DNA from: Salvia splendens
Lineage: Eukaryota; Streptophyta; Magnoliopsida; Lamiales; Lamiaceae
Direction of reading: 5' to 3'
DNA length: 64,000 nt
Assembly (NCBI RefSeq): GCF_004379255.2
Contig: NC_056041.1
Location: forward strand, 21,917,559-21,981,558
Below the pieces are notes generated by a model that searched no databases, was not told the origin of the DNA, and worked only from the letters and a program-made list of their open reading frames with translations. How positions within the stretch are numbered: the first letter of the stretch is position 1; each line of letters opens with the position of its first letter. A program made the translations under genes and the position numbers. Below, one piece after another: positions 32,801 to 45,044 of the stretch.

Positions 32801-33342
32801 GTGCCTAACCCAAAATGCATATTCTTATGGAATGGAGGGATTAAGGTATTACTAGAATTCTTATCTTAATTTACTGTATCATGCAATGAATTAAAATTTG
32901 ATATATGATGTATTTATACTAATTGAGTATGAGATTTTGATTTAAAATTTTTCATAATTTTGATATTAACTTTTTACATTCCAAAATTTTTATTATTTCT
33001 AGAACATAACAACTCGATCAAAAAAAATCAACATGTTCTGAACTTATATATTTAACAATCTAAAGCTATAATATTAAATATTTTCACATTTTATTTGTAA
33101 ATATTAGAATTCTTAACTCTAAAAAATAAGATTATCAGATATAGTATTAGTAGATTTTACTATTCTTTATATTCTTAATTCTTAATCAATTCGTTGTTTG
33201 TTGGACTACACACAGTGAGCTAGACTACAATAACTACATTAGTTAGCTTTCTTCCTTTTCCTTGTTTGCCAGAGATGTGTTGCTGGTGTGATTATTTCGG
33301 CCTTGTCTAATTCTTCAGGTTGTGGTGTTTGTGTTGGTGTAA
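32801..33342. other. Intergenic, AT-rich
   Basis: No gene. At 33200-33340 the minus strand has a short coding-like stretch (EELDKAEIITPATHLW) that may be more of the MULE relic, interrupted by H7. Confidence 0.35.
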
Positions 33343-35199
33343 GGGCACCCACAATGGGGCGCCCGATGGCACGCCCTATGCGTGCCATCGTCCTCGGGCG
33401 CGGACGATGCCTCCATTATGGGTGCTCGCCATAGGGCGCGCCCTATGCCCACGCCCTAAGCTTCGGGCGCGGAAAAAGCGCGGACGATAGCCTATCGTCC
33501 GCGCCATCGAGCACCATTGTGGGCTCGGCGGACGATGGCACGCGTTTTTGAATTATCTTTTTTTTTCCGAATTTTGTCTATTTAAACCTCGTTTTTCATT
33601 CACTTGTTCATACGAACATCTCGCCTCTCTCATTTCTCTCATCTCTCACATTTCTACCTCTCTCACATACCAAAATGAACCACGACGACGACACTAGTTC
33701 TAGTTCCTCGGAGTCAGGTAGTCCGACCTCGGAAGCCTTAGATGCAGCCGTTGAAGAGGCCATGGCAGAATGCTTAGTCTAAATGCAGCGCGAGGAGGTG
33801 GCGGCGGAGCAGATCCATAGGCCTATTCGACATCGGACGGTTGTCCGACGCGACCACGCGGCAACTCACCAACGTCTGATTGCAGACCATTTTGTCGAGC
33901 AACCACGGTGGGGACCGACTGTTTTCCGCCGCCGGTTTAGAATGCCGCGTTACCTTTTTCTTAGCATTGTCCGGACTTTGTCGTCACGTGATGAATACAT
34001 GACGTATCGGGAAGATGGCGTCGGCAGACCCGGCCTTACACTGTTGCAAAAGTGCACGGCTGCACTCCGTCAGTTGGCCTACGGCACCACGGCGGTCATT
34101 TTCGACGAGTACCTCCATGTCGGGGAGACAACAGGCCGGGAGTGCCTGAAGAGATTTTGTAGGGGACCTGTGGAGGCCTACGGCGACACATATTTGCGCA
34201 GACCGACTGCCGTTGATTGTCAGGGCCTAATGAAGATGCACGAGACGGCGCACGGCTTTCCTAGGATGCTAGGGAGCATCGACTGTATGCACTGGGAGTG
34301 GAAGAATTGTCCGACGGCGTGGAGAGGCCAATTCACTAGTGGATACAAGGACAGCCACCCGACGATGATCCTCGAAGCCTTCGCTGACCATCGGCTCTGG
34401 ATCTGGCATGCTTACTTCGGCGTGGCCAGGTCGAACAATGACATTAACGTACTCAACTCATCCACCCTCTTCACCGAGCAATGCAATGGCAACTGCCCGG
34501 CCATCGAGTTCACTGTCAACAGGCGCCAATACCACATGAGGTACTATTTGGCCGATGACATATACCCACGGTGGCCTGTTTTTGTGAAGACGATCAGCTG
34601 CCCAATTGGTGAGAAGAGGGTTTTATTTTCGCAAAAGCAGGAGGCGGCGCGGAAGGATGCCGAGCGGGCATTTGGTGTGCTCCAAGCACAGTGGGCAATT
34701 GTGAAAGGGCCGGCTCGTCTCTGGTTCAAGGAAGTCATCGCCGATGTCATGTATGCGTGCATAATCATGCACAACATGATAGTCGAGCATGAAGGTGGGA
34801 CCATCACCGACTGGAACGATGATGAAGGTGCATCTAGCTCGTCCAGCACGGCGACCGAGCCCCCCGCTAGAGGATTACCGACGGGCTTCAATGAGGTTCT
34901 ATCTAGACATGCCTCAATGCGCAACCAACAAGACCATGCCCAGCTCATGAACGACATGATTGAAGAAGTGTGGGCCCGTAACCGTCGTCGCTGAGTGTGC
35001 GTATTTTTTAATTCGTATTGTAATGTATTAATTTTTATAAATGAAATGAAGTTTTTTCTCAATTTTTGTAGTTATTTAAATATTCAAATAAAAGAAAATG
35101 CATAGGGCGCGTCTTAGGGCGCCACACTGCAGGTGGGAGGGTAGGAGGATAAAATTGATTATGTGGCGGTGTATAGGGCGCGCCCCATTGCTAATGCTC
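33343..35199 (+). mobile_element. PIF/Harbinger element H7 (transposase-only)
   Basis: Ends GGGCACCCACAATGGGGCGC and GCGCCCCATTGCTAATGCTC are imperfect inverted repeats with TAA duplications (33340-33342, 35200-35202). The single plus-strand gene is a transposase, preceded by a TATTTAAACC box near 33580. There is no ORF1. GC-rich subterminal repeats (GCGCCCTA, GCGCGCCC) flank it. The family also includes H5. Confidence 0.88.
33675..34994 (+). CDS. PIF/Harbinger DDE transposase, nearly intact
   Basis: The frame opens at ATG 33675 (MNHDDDTSS), meets one TAA at 33780-33782 and continues from ATG 33783 for 403 aa. The part after the stop holds the whole catalytic domain: DHAATHQRLIADHF, a helix-turn-helix-like TLLQKCTAALRQLAYG, GSIDCMHWEWKNCP (Asp), ARSNNDINVL (Asp), and AERAFGVLQAQW (Glu) followed by DVMYACIIMHNM. 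Only 36 N-terminal residues precede the stop, so internal initiation could still give a full catalytic domain. Family members cut and paste Harbinger DNA with the help of ORF1. Activity is untested. Confidence 0.85.
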
Positions 35200-35202
35200 T
35201 AA

Positions 35203-35855
35203 GGTTAGGCCAAGGGCAATTTCTTTGTCTCCATTGTTTTAGGCGAAGAGCAATTTTTTCGCCTCCACTTGTTTAGCTTGGTGTGGTTGATGCTATAAGT
35301 TTTTTTTATTTGATATTTTTTTTTCATTTGATATTTTTTTTTCATTCGCCGGAGATTGAACAATTTGATGCATTTATCGCACTTATCGGAAAAAAAACTC
35401 AACTCAACTCATATGATTTATTTACATTAATATAACTTTATAAAACCATATTGCTATTTTTTCAAATTTTAAAATCTCATTACACAACACCAATAAAATC
35501 TCATTTTCAAGCATTATTTGGTGCGAACCACCATGAGTACGAATTAAACGAAAAGAAAGCTGCTGGGGATAAGTGTGTTTTATTTAATACACAAATTAGG
35601 ATGGATAAAGACTGAATTTGGACACAATCATTCTCTACTTTTTCATTCTTGAAATTGAATTATGGAAATAGAGAATGAATGTAGATGGAGAAGAAGAATT
35701 CATAATTGTTGGAATGGTGGTAGCCAGCAATTTTTGTACGAAAGTTCATTATAATATGGCATGTTGGCCAATATATGTTCAGCAAAATGAAGCCTCAAAA
35801 TTATCTCTCCCATATACGTATTATCTATGTACCATTAAATTTGAAATATTTTTTA
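35203..35855. other. Intergenic, AT-rich
   Basis: Contains short tandem T-rich repeats at about 35300-35345 and no recognised gene. A 66-codon plus-strand frame at 35675 has no family resemblance I can name. Confidence 0.35.
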
Positions 35856-36187
35856 CCCCCTCCGTTCCGGCCTAAGTGAAACGTATTCCTTTTTTTACGT
35901 CCCAACCTAAGTGGGACGTTTCCCTTTTTGGCAACAATCAACTCACTATTTTCTCCTACTTTATCCTCTTATCTCTCTTACTTTATCATCTCTCTTACTT
36001 TATTCTCTCTTTCACTTTCTTACTTTATTTTCTCTCTTACTTTTCTATTATAAAATGAATTAAACATTTTTTAAAAATAAAAATAATATCATTTCATTTT
36101 TTTTTCTCTCCATTTAACTCACAAAACAACTTTACATAAAATCTTGTGCCAAAAACAAATGTTTCTTATTTAGTAGATCGGAAGGAG
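35856..36187. mobile_element. Stowaway-like MITE
   Basis: CCCCTCCGTTCCGGCC at the left and GATCGGAAGGAG at the right, between TA dinucleotides; about 330 bp; CTCTTACTTTAT-rich interior as in related MITEs. Confidence 0.7.
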
Positions 36188-36511
36188 TATTAACTTATAT
36201 TTCATGATGATCATATTGATATTCATTTTAGGTTGCTCCATACACAAACGCATAGATCAATCCTCTGACCATTTGATTAAGGACAGATGAATATCATGCC
36301 ACCTGACTCGAGTTTATGTACCTTACTTTAGATACGAGAGAATTCTTATGAGTAAGAGATGTATATGTAGCCTGAAATCCGTGATCCAACTCAAATAGCC
36401 CACTAAATTTAAATGGTTATGAGTGTAAATTTATAACCTAAAAAATTCTCAACTCAATTAGGTAGGATGTATCTGATTAACCCTACCCTGTTAAATCATT
36501 ATTATCTGCTA

Positions 36512-36695
36512 CTCCTTCCGCTTCTTCTAACTGACACATTTTCCTTTTTGGGATGTTCCACTCTAAATGACACATTTCTAAATATATATAGAAACATTTC
36601 TCTTACTTTATTCTTACTACTTTACTCACAAAACAACATTATATAAAATTTCATAGCGAATTAGAAATTATGCACTTAAAGTGAGACGAAAAGAG
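36512..36695. mobile_element. Stowaway-like MITE
   Basis: CTCCTTCCGCTTC left and GAGACGAAAAGAG right between TA dinucleotides, about 184 bp, with the TGACACATTT interior motif. Confidence 0.65.
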
Positions 36696-36956
36696 TAGTA
36701 TATTATAAATACGTATAAAGTAGAGTATATGTTACGATTTACGATTGATCTTTATGTCCTACATGTTACATGGTTCAGTATTTATACAACGATATGTGAT
36801 TTTGACCAATATAGTTACAATGAGTTGCACTCACTTATAAGTGCTTAAAACAGATTAAAAAATCAATTTTTTAAAAGTATATCGTTACTTTAATTACAAT
36901 CTAGACCTACTTCACTACTTTATACTCTTTTCATCCCATAATAAATGTCACATTTA

Positions 36957-37135
36957 GAGCATTCACAATGGGAGAACTGATGTCCAGGCCTTGAGATTGG
37001 CCCTCATCAGCCCACCATGACAGTAGACGGGCCAATGAACGGCCCCTCCCTCCTCACTCCATATACCCGACACGTCGGCCTTGGCCGATGATCGGCCCTC
37101 CATTACGGGGATAGGGCGTGATCATCGGTCCTTCC
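36957..37135. mobile_element. PIF/Harbinger-like end fragment
   Basis: GAGCATTCACAATGGG after TTA resembles the ends of H1-H4, followed by a GC-rich stretch of CGGCC repeats as in their subterminal regions. No right end was found, so this is a truncated copy. Confidence 0.5.
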
Positions 37136-38022
37136 TTTTTTGAAATTTTTTTGAAATTTCTTTATTCCATATTTTCTATGCTTTCCATATCCCACACCAA
37201 TATCTTCTTTTCAGCTTTTGGCATATTGTACGTTAAAAAGCTGTATAAAATAATTGTATATATAGTGACGAAGAAATTAATTGTAGTTTCAGTAGCAATT
37301 ACTCTATGGAATCATGTCAAACTTGGCCAAACAAATTCATCGTATGTGTCCGTGCAAGTTCATTTTCTACAAATCTTTTCATTTATTCGAATAATTAATT
37401 GATCTAAACGCTTGATGTTGGAAGATAAACTGAGTGTGTATTGATTTTGTTCACACACCCAAAATATGACAATATTCCCACTTGTCTTATAGTTTCGTAA
37501 TCGCCATATATTATTTGATAACATTTGTAAATGTCGCTTTAATATGAGAAGGAGAAGAACAAAAAAAAAGAGAAATCCTAATTCATTTCCATACTACAAA
37601 AAAGTTGGAAAAATAACTATTTCACCAAAAATAAAAAGATCAAGATTCAAGAGAGACAAAGAAAGCTAATAATTGCGTACATAGAGAGGCTAATTGTCTG
37701 ACTAAATAATAAAGAAATGTATCCTCTTTTGTTGAAAAAAATAAAGATGCATGAATGAATGTAATATTAGTCTCGAATGCGTGTACGCCCACATTTAATT
37801 GTTTTCCACACCACTCAATAATTACATGCAGTACTAAAAGATAATTAGTGTACATATAATTATTTACTCTTTACTTATTGCAACTTATATTACCTGTCCA
37901 ACCCTTAAATGTATATTTGCTTAAATAAATAAGGTTGATTAATTACATCATGAATTATGATGCAAGAGCTAGAATTCCATGATCTTTGAAAAAAAGTGCA
38001 TTTGAAATAATTTTCTAGATTA
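37136..38022. other. Intergenic, AT-rich
   Basis: No supported gene or repeat. Confidence 0.4.
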
Positions 38023-38027
38023 ATGGT

Positions 38028-39481
38028 AGATAATGCTCATTTCATGCATTGGTTATGGGGATAAATTCTGTAAATTCAGTGAACTAATAAGTGTTTGTAA
38101 GTTCAGGGTCGTGAAAAATCTGCCAGACCTAGGAAATGCATACAAATTACCCGGGGCAGGGAAAAAAGAGCAAAAGTGAAGCAAGAAGCAGTTCTAAAAG
38201 ATCCTATTTCAGAGGACAAAAGTGACAAATCATGAAGAAAGAAGCCCTAGGGATCTGAGCCTCAGCTATAAAAGGAGCAACTATCTTGAAGAAGAGGAGG
38301 ATTCGACACCAGCTCCACATACTCCTTAGTTTCATTTCTAGTTAGCTCACTTCACACGCACTTGGCACCGATGGAAAATTCTGGGCAGGCTTGGCGATAG
38401 TTGGTTTCCGTGGTGTAACACCGTCCTCACTAGGGCGAAGATACAATATATATTTTTTTAATTTTCTTTCGTTTATTTCTCATCGTGAACTTCTTTGCCG
38501 GAAGCTCGGCGACTGCTTTTGTGTTTGAACCTTATTTCCGTGGTTATGGCAGTTTCTATTTTTTGTTTTACTTTGGTTTCTAATGCCTGATGTGGGTTTT
38601 ACTGATTTTGGATGCTTTTGGCAATTGACTGTTGAATTGTCGTTGAGATTGGTTGAATCATAGTTTGTTTGTTAAGGAATTGTTTGAATCGGAGTTGAAG
38701 GAGATGGATCTGAATGTTGTTGAGTTTGGATCGATTGGATCTGGGGTAGACTGTGGTTTCGAGAGATGAATCTGATACGTACTTGTTGGATCTGCATGGC
38801 TATGTCTGTTGCTTTCGATTTACTTGACCTGGTAGCTTAGATCTGATAGTTTTCTGTTTAATCATAATGTCTAAAATCTTATCCATGTTTACTCTGCTTT
38901 TGATGCTCTGTTTTGTTCATGTTCATGCTTATTTGCTGAAGAAGATGAAGATCGTTGGTAGTTAGACCCAGATCCGTTGTTTGTTTGCTTTTTGCAGCTT
39001 TTCTGTTGCTAGCTAATTCGGGAAATCTAATCTGTTGCTTTTTCTTGCTTTGTTGTCTCACCGTTTTAGGAAACCTTTTTACTTGACCCAATAGTTTGAT
39101 AATCTGCAGTTAATTTCAAGTTTCGAATCATGAATGCGTCTGTGTTTCTTTGTTCTTAGCTCTAGTACTTGAAGCGCTTTTAATTCTCGTGACCCAGTAG
39201 TTTAAAATTCTCGACCCACTTGTTGCGTGGCAGCAGCCAACCCCTCCCAAAACCCTCCAAATGCATACTAACTCATCCGTCCACGTAGGATCGATCTTTC
39301 GTTTCTCTATACTAGTCAATAGTATAGTGAGTTGAGGTTTTGAAGCGGAAAAGTGCATGTCCAATGGCCGAATTCTGAAGGTTCCACGATCTCCTAGACC
39401 CTGTGATCTAGCGAATCCTCTGGACCTAGGGGTTTGTGATATATCAATAGTGCAGTACACGCTCCTTCCAGCAACACTTCA
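38028..39481 (+). repeat. Solo LTR, Athila/Gypsy-like
   Basis: A 1454-bp block ends CACTTCA and is flanked by a 5-bp ATGGT (38023-38027, 39482-39486); its first bases AGATAATGC suggest a mutated TG start. TATAAAAG at 38267 is placed as in the LTR at 57824-59305 (similar length). Its last 260 bp (GTGGCAGCAGCC, CTATACTA..., CCTAGACCCTGTGATCTAGCG) resemble the block at 60978-61430. No internal region is attached, so it is likely a recombination product. Confidence 0.75.
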
Positions 39482-39504
39482 ATGGTGTATGTAGTAGTAC
39501 TAGA

Positions 39505-40205
39505 CAATGTTTTAACAATAGCAGCCGAGACCGATTTGGCCGCGAATCGGCAGGCGACTAGTACGGTTCACCTTTTAAAACCACTAACAAATAAAACCGC
39601 CCTGAACAAGTAAAACTGGTTGGTCGAGCTGCAAACTAGAAACTGATTTTTTGATTTTAAAATGATTTTTACAAAATGTTGTTAAATTTGTGCTTAGTCG
39701 GGTGCGAACACAAAATCTTTGGTTGAATTATCAGGATATCTACCACTCCACTATACCACTACACAAGACATTCAGAAATAAGCACAACATGAACTATATG
39801 TACATTAAACATAATCTTTTAGTGATATATTATGGGTCGCGTTAGGTAATACTAATTTACAGTAATAACTAATAACTTTCAATTATGTGTATTAAAATTA
39901 TCAACACAAAGATATAATTATATCAATACAATATGTAAATTTAAATAATCAACATAAAGACATAAGTTTATCAACACAAGACAATTGATAAATTTATGTC
40001 TTTGTGTTGATATTTTTAAGATACAAAATTGAAATTAGTTATTAGTTATAACTGTAAATTAGTTAGTATTAGATCACACACCATTATTAATTACTCCATA
40101 TACTAATTGTATTACAGTTTGACCAATTCCTCAACCGGTCTAATTGATTGAATCATGAACCAGTATCTTTGTTAGTTTACTCATCAATCCGATTTTTAAA
40201 CATTG
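39505..40205. mobile_element. Non-autonomous hAT-like element with tRNA-like segment, copy 2
   Basis: Ends CAATGTTTTAACAATAG and CGATTTTTAAACATTG match copy 1 (23791-24886). Flanking octamers GTACTAGA and TTACTAGA differ at one base. It is 701 bp, diverged, with no coding frame, and lies 18 bp after the solo LTR duplication. Confidence 0.8.
39698..39775 (-). other. tRNA-like A/B-box segment inside hAT copy 2
   Basis: Minus strand TAGTGGTATAGTGGAGTGG (A-box-like) and TGTGTTCGCACCCGA (B-box-like), in the same relative place as in copy 1. Confidence 0.5.
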
Positions 40206-40766
40206 TTACTAGACAAACTGAACAAAGTATTAGTCTTGTACCAATACTTTGCAGACGATGAACCAGTAAATTTGCATGTGTAGACTAGAATGCATATTGA
40301 ACACCCACAAATACACATAAAGAAATCTACATTGATACCATAAAAGACAGGGTTATCTAAGTAGGGGTGCGTTATGGTGATACCAAAGTTAAAATGACAA
40401 CTTGACAACTTAATCAAAGAATCTGCGATACATAGACAAACAACTCGATATATGGTTTCACGCAATCTGCGAACGAAATCAGAGCACTATAGTGATACTA
40501 GTTAAAATTATAACCTAGGCAAGCAATGTGCAATGCTAACCAAGCAATTTTTTCTGCGATACATAGACAAGATACTCGGCATATAGTTCCAAGAAATCTG
40601 CGATATGAAATCAGAAATAACAAGCAATCTATGATACATAGGCAAACAAGTCTGCCGCGTGGCAAGCTAAATTAAATCTATTCCTAAATCTAAGGGTCCT
40701 TACTGGTGGTACATTGTCATTTTAATTTGGGTTGTCATTTTAGTACAATCCAATTCAAGTATACAT

Positions 40767-40819
<53 letters not shown>

Positions 40820-41014
40820 AATATGAAGTGGATAGATCAAAACCCTATATATATATAGATGAGATATGATAAATATGAAGTGGATGTGTGACAAATAATA
40901 TGGGTTTTCAACATAATGGTGGTATTTGGTTTAATAGATAAAATAATAGTAAGATATAATCTAGAATTAAGCTGTGAATTAATCTATGACTAATTATCAC
41001 ATGATTATCCATCT
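40206..41014. other. Intergenic with repeats
   Basis: Contains three diverged copies of AATCTGCGATACATAGACAA-like sequence between 40420 and 40650, and the (TA)n tract at 40771-40817. No gene. Confidence 0.45.
40771..40817. repeat. (TA)n microsatellite
   Basis: About 23 uninterrupted AT units. Confidence 0.95.
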
Positions 41015-42146
41015 TGTTGGGAAAAAGTGATTGTGATTACTGTGATACAAAGATACACTAACCGGGCGTAATACAACCCAAATGAAGAATGAAGATAATA
41101 GTACAATAAACTAAATCGAAATAATCAAAACAATAATTGAAACTACTAACCGTAGATTTAGTTTGTAAGCCGAGTCGAGGAGTCCTCTTTCCGCAAAACG
41201 AGATACGCCCCGGTAGTACTCTCGGATTGACGTGTCGTCCCCAAAGATAAAACTGCTTCGTCTTGTTCGTTGCAGCACCGCAAACATAACAAGCTCCGAC
41301 GAATTGGATGATAGCGAGGGCAGAGCTTCGACAGAAGACTATGCAGAGAGAGCTATGCAAATGATATGCTTGGTTTGCAATGTGTAGAGAATGCAAGGGA
41401 TGCATGCCTATTTATAGGCCAAGTCCACCTATTGGGCATTGATGGAGTCAACAGCCATTGTGTGTCATGATGGCTTGACTGTAACCGTCGGGGGTTACAA
41501 GCCGTGACGGGAACTGGAGAGACATGATGTCTCTGGACACGCTACACGACGGGATTCATCGTGGACCTTTTGGCACACGATGCGTCGGGGTCCATCGAGG
41601 ACATGTTGTCACTCGCTATGCGTCGGGGTCCATCGTGGACCATTTGGGACCCGCTATATGACGGGATCCATCGTGGACCTTTTAGTACCCGTTGTGTGTC
41701 GGGTCCATCGTGAACCTTTTGACACATTGCACCGGCAGACGGGGTGAGGGTCACGGGACACGGTGCACTGAGCATGGCTCGCGGCTCGTGACGAGGCAGC
41801 GTGCACGCATGGGCTCTACTGCCCATCTTAGTTCACTATAATTATTACACGTAATAATTCATCTTATTAAATACATGTTTAATAAGGTTCTCTCCACCAA
41901 TGTGGGATAATTAAACCTTGTAATTAATCCATTTGTTTTATCGCATAGCTTCTTTATAGCTCACAACTGTGACAAACTTTAATTCATAATTTCTCACTCA
42001 TCGGGAATCGATTTTAGAGAAAATGAATATACCACAGATATTTACTCCGAAAGTAGATCGTCGCTATTGCATTTAATTTTACAAAATTAAATGTCTCGTC
42101 ATATTTATTATTGGTCAAAGTCCATTGACCAAACATGATTCCAACA
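41015..42146 (-). repeat. Probable solo LTR (Copia-like)
   Basis: Bounded by TGTTGGG...CCAACA. On the minus strand it starts TGTTGGAATCATG and has CTATAAATAGGC near 41408-41420 as a TATA box. No internal region or primer site adjoins it. The flanking pentamers CATCT and CAGTC do not match, so the boundaries are tentative. It contains a 38-bp tandem array at 41541-41730. Confidence 0.5.
41541..41730. repeat. Five-copy array of about 38 bp inside the solo LTR
   Basis: GGGRTCCATCG (TTCATCG in the first copy) recurs at 41551, 41587, 41625, 41663 and 41701, each followed by TGGACC/GAACC-type sequence and a CACGCTATGCGTC-like segment. Confidence 0.8.
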
Positions 42147-42613
42147 CAGTCGGGATTAAGTCATGAAATTAATCTCATAAACTAAATATAATATAAATTT
42201 AATCGTGGAATATAATCTTGCGGACCGAGCATTCCATTAAGATTTAAGAATATTCTCTTTACAGCTTTTGCATGTGTGCATACGTGTATGTATTTATGTA
42301 TGCATACGTAGAGTTGCAGTGTAGTTGGTGGCATTGGATTGATGTAGAAGGTTCAAGAAAATGACTGAATAAGAAGGGGACCTTACCCTGCACCTAAACA
42401 GCACAGAAAAATAGTTTTGTTTTTATTGCTATGCTACCGTTTTAGGACAGCTGATTATTAAATTAAAGGAGTAAGATTACAGACCTACTCTACTGCAATT
42501 TAGTCGTCAATGCAATAAGTTGAAAATTATGAATTATGAATATCAATTCGACAGTCATTATTACTAACTTTGTCATGTCATCATAACTATATACCTATTA
42601 TTTTACAGACCAA
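42147..42613. other. Intergenic, AT-rich
   Basis: No gene or defined repeat. Confidence 0.4.
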
Positions 42614-42652
42614 TAAAAGAAAGGCTTGGTTCACTAGACACTCCAAACTGAA
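42614..42652. repeat. Left flank of H8, also present at the empty site
   Basis: TAAAAGAAAGGCTTGGTTC... up to CTGAA is repeated at 51303-51341. Sequence left of 42614 and of 51303 is unrelated. Confidence 0.9.
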
Positions 42653-43149
42653 GGCCTCGTTTGATTGTCTGTTAGGCCTTGATAGGCCACACAATTTTAC
42701 CACTATCATTGGTTTGTTTGGTATGAAACACAACCCCAAATACCAGGGATATACCCACTGACCCGGTAGAAATTCAGATAGCAACCTACCAAATCCTGCT
42801 TCTCCTATCCCACCCTCACTCTCCGATAAAGAACTATGTCGGTCTTCTGGTTAGCCGCTTTCTGCTGAAATGTCGAATACATCCCTCTCCTTGTTCCCTC
42901 CTACGAATTTAACCTCAATTTCAATTTGATTTAACACAAGATCCTGAAATCGCTTCAATTGGGGGTTTTAAAACAAGGTCCTCAAATCGCTGCAAATTTT
43001 GGTATGTTAGACAGGCAATTTGCTGTCAATAAGAACGACGCCGACGAATCGAGGTGCACCCATTTACTGCAATTCCTCTCTGAAAGCGTATTACTTTGTT
43101 TTGCATTGAAATCGCTTCAAATTACGCGACGAATCTCGCTCGATTCTGC

Positions 43150-45044
43150 ATGGCTAATGAGGACGACATAACTAAGGTACACAATGTTCGTCGTTATTTC
43201 AATAATTCTTTATTAGGTCGATGCGTACCCAAATTTTCCCAATTCGACGTGGTTTTGGTTCAACGTATTCGAAGCTGTAGATCTTGGTACTTGGGTTGTA
43301 TTGATTTTTAAATTTTGCGGGCTGTCAATTGCTATACAGGTCTTCATCTCAACCTTCTGAAGGGTCGCTAATTTGATTTTGTGAATAAGTTCAGGCAATT
43401 GCATATAAGGAATGCCTAATTCGTGGATGTTTGAACTCGTTTGAACCGCAGTTTTTATAAATGATTGCTGGATTCGATTGTGTTTTTTTGGATTGTAATG
43501 TACTGGCTGGCTGCACCTATGTGCTTATGTATATTCATTATTCTGAATGGGTCTGGTCCTTTTTTTTTATTGAAGCTGTGGTGTTGTACTGATATCGAAT
43601 CTGTGTTTGGCTTCATCAGGGTGAACGTAGGCGTCATGAATTGACAACCGTGTTGATTTTATTGGAGGAAATACTTCTGAATCATCAAATCAATATGTTG
43701 CTCATATCTTTTATAATCACCCTCATTGGCCCAGAAACTCGTAAGCGCAAACGATTGGATAGGGTAGGAATTTCTCCTGTGCTCGACACAATACCTGCTC
43801 ATGTTAAGCATCTAGATAGACTTGTTCGTGTCAGTGATCGGGCATGTGTGGATAACTTACGGATGGATAGGAACACATTTGGGCGTCTTTGTCGCATTCT
43901 TCGTGATCGTGTAGGCTTGATAGACCAGAAATTCGTCACTGTAGAAGAACAAGTTGCTATGTTTCTGTGTGTTCTTTCCCACCACACAAAAGCGCGGATA
44001 GTTGGGTTCAAATTCATGCGGTCATCCCAAACCGTGTCAAAGTACATACACACTGTGCTACGTGGGTTGCTGACGCTACACAATCTTTTTTTAGTAAAGC
44101 CCACTCCTATAGATGAGGCTTGCTCTGACCGGCGTTGGAATTGGTTTCAGGTTTGCACGCTAAAACACAATGTTTTTTGATTAGTCAAACTTGCAGAATT
44201 AATATATCTCCGTGTAATTAATTTTGGTTATTCAATACAGGGATGTCTTGGCGCATTAGATGGAACCTATATCAACGTCCGAGTTCCGGTTGCTGACGCA
44301 CCTCGTTACAGAAATAGGAAAGGGCAAATCACGACAAACACACTTGCCGTGTGTGACCCACACCTACGCTTCACTTACATTCTGCCAGGATGGGAGGGAT
44401 CCGCTGGTGATTCAAGGATTTTGCGGGATGCAGTTAGTAGTCCTCTCGGTCTAAAAGTGCCTAAAGGTAATAATCTAACCAAGTATGCGATACATCTACT
44501 GGTTATAGTCCAAAAGTAATCATCCAATTTGTTCGGCGCCAAGCCAAATGTAGTCATCCAGTTGCTGATGTTTGTGTCAGGTTGTTACTACCTCTGCGAT
44601 AACGTGTATGCTAATGCCGAGGGGTTTGTGACGCCCTATAAAGGAGTACGTTATCATTTGAAGGAATGGGGCCCTGGTAGGCAAGCACCTCAAACCCCGG
44701 AAGAGCTGTTCAACTTGAGACACACAAAGGCCCGAAATGTCATCGAACGATCGTTTGCGGTGCTGAAAATGCGATGGGGCATACTCCGCTCTGCAAGTTT
44801 CTACCCGATAGAGGTTCAAACGGGTTTGATCATAGCATGCTTCTTACTACACAACTACATCAGAGGTGAAATGGCTGTGGATCCAATTGAGGCAGAGTTG
44901 AGCAATGAAGCAAATGATGAGGAAGAAAATGAGACTGATTCGGCTAATAGTGAACATATCAGCAGCGTTGAACCTTCAACAGCGTGGACCAAGAAACGAG
45001 ATGATCTTGCAAGAGCTATGTGGGCGGAGAGAACTGCACTGTAA
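43150..45044 (+). CDS. HARBI1-type DDE transposase, intact, 4 exons (415 aa)
   Basis: Exons 43150-43176, 43620-44150, 44241-44466 and 44581-45044, all GT-AG, join to 1248 bases with no stop. The N-terminal MANEDDITK is followed by a helical DNA-binding-type region (MDRNTFGRLCRILRDR, VEEQVAMFLCVLSHHTKAR, SSQTVSKYIHTVLRGLL). The catalytic triad is D193 (GALDGTYINV), D243 (GWEGSAGDSRIL) and E317 (RNVIERSFAVLKMRW), with the conserved YYLCDNVYANAEGF and LLHNYIRGE blocks. It would act in the nucleus on the H8 ends with the MYB/SANT partner. Unlike H4, H5 and H7 it has introns and no lesion. Nearest host relatives are HARBI1/ALP1-like proteins. Confidence 0.9.

Noticed and set aside
43799..44104. 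101-codon minus-strand frame
   Set aside because: Antisense to exon 2 of the H8 transposase.
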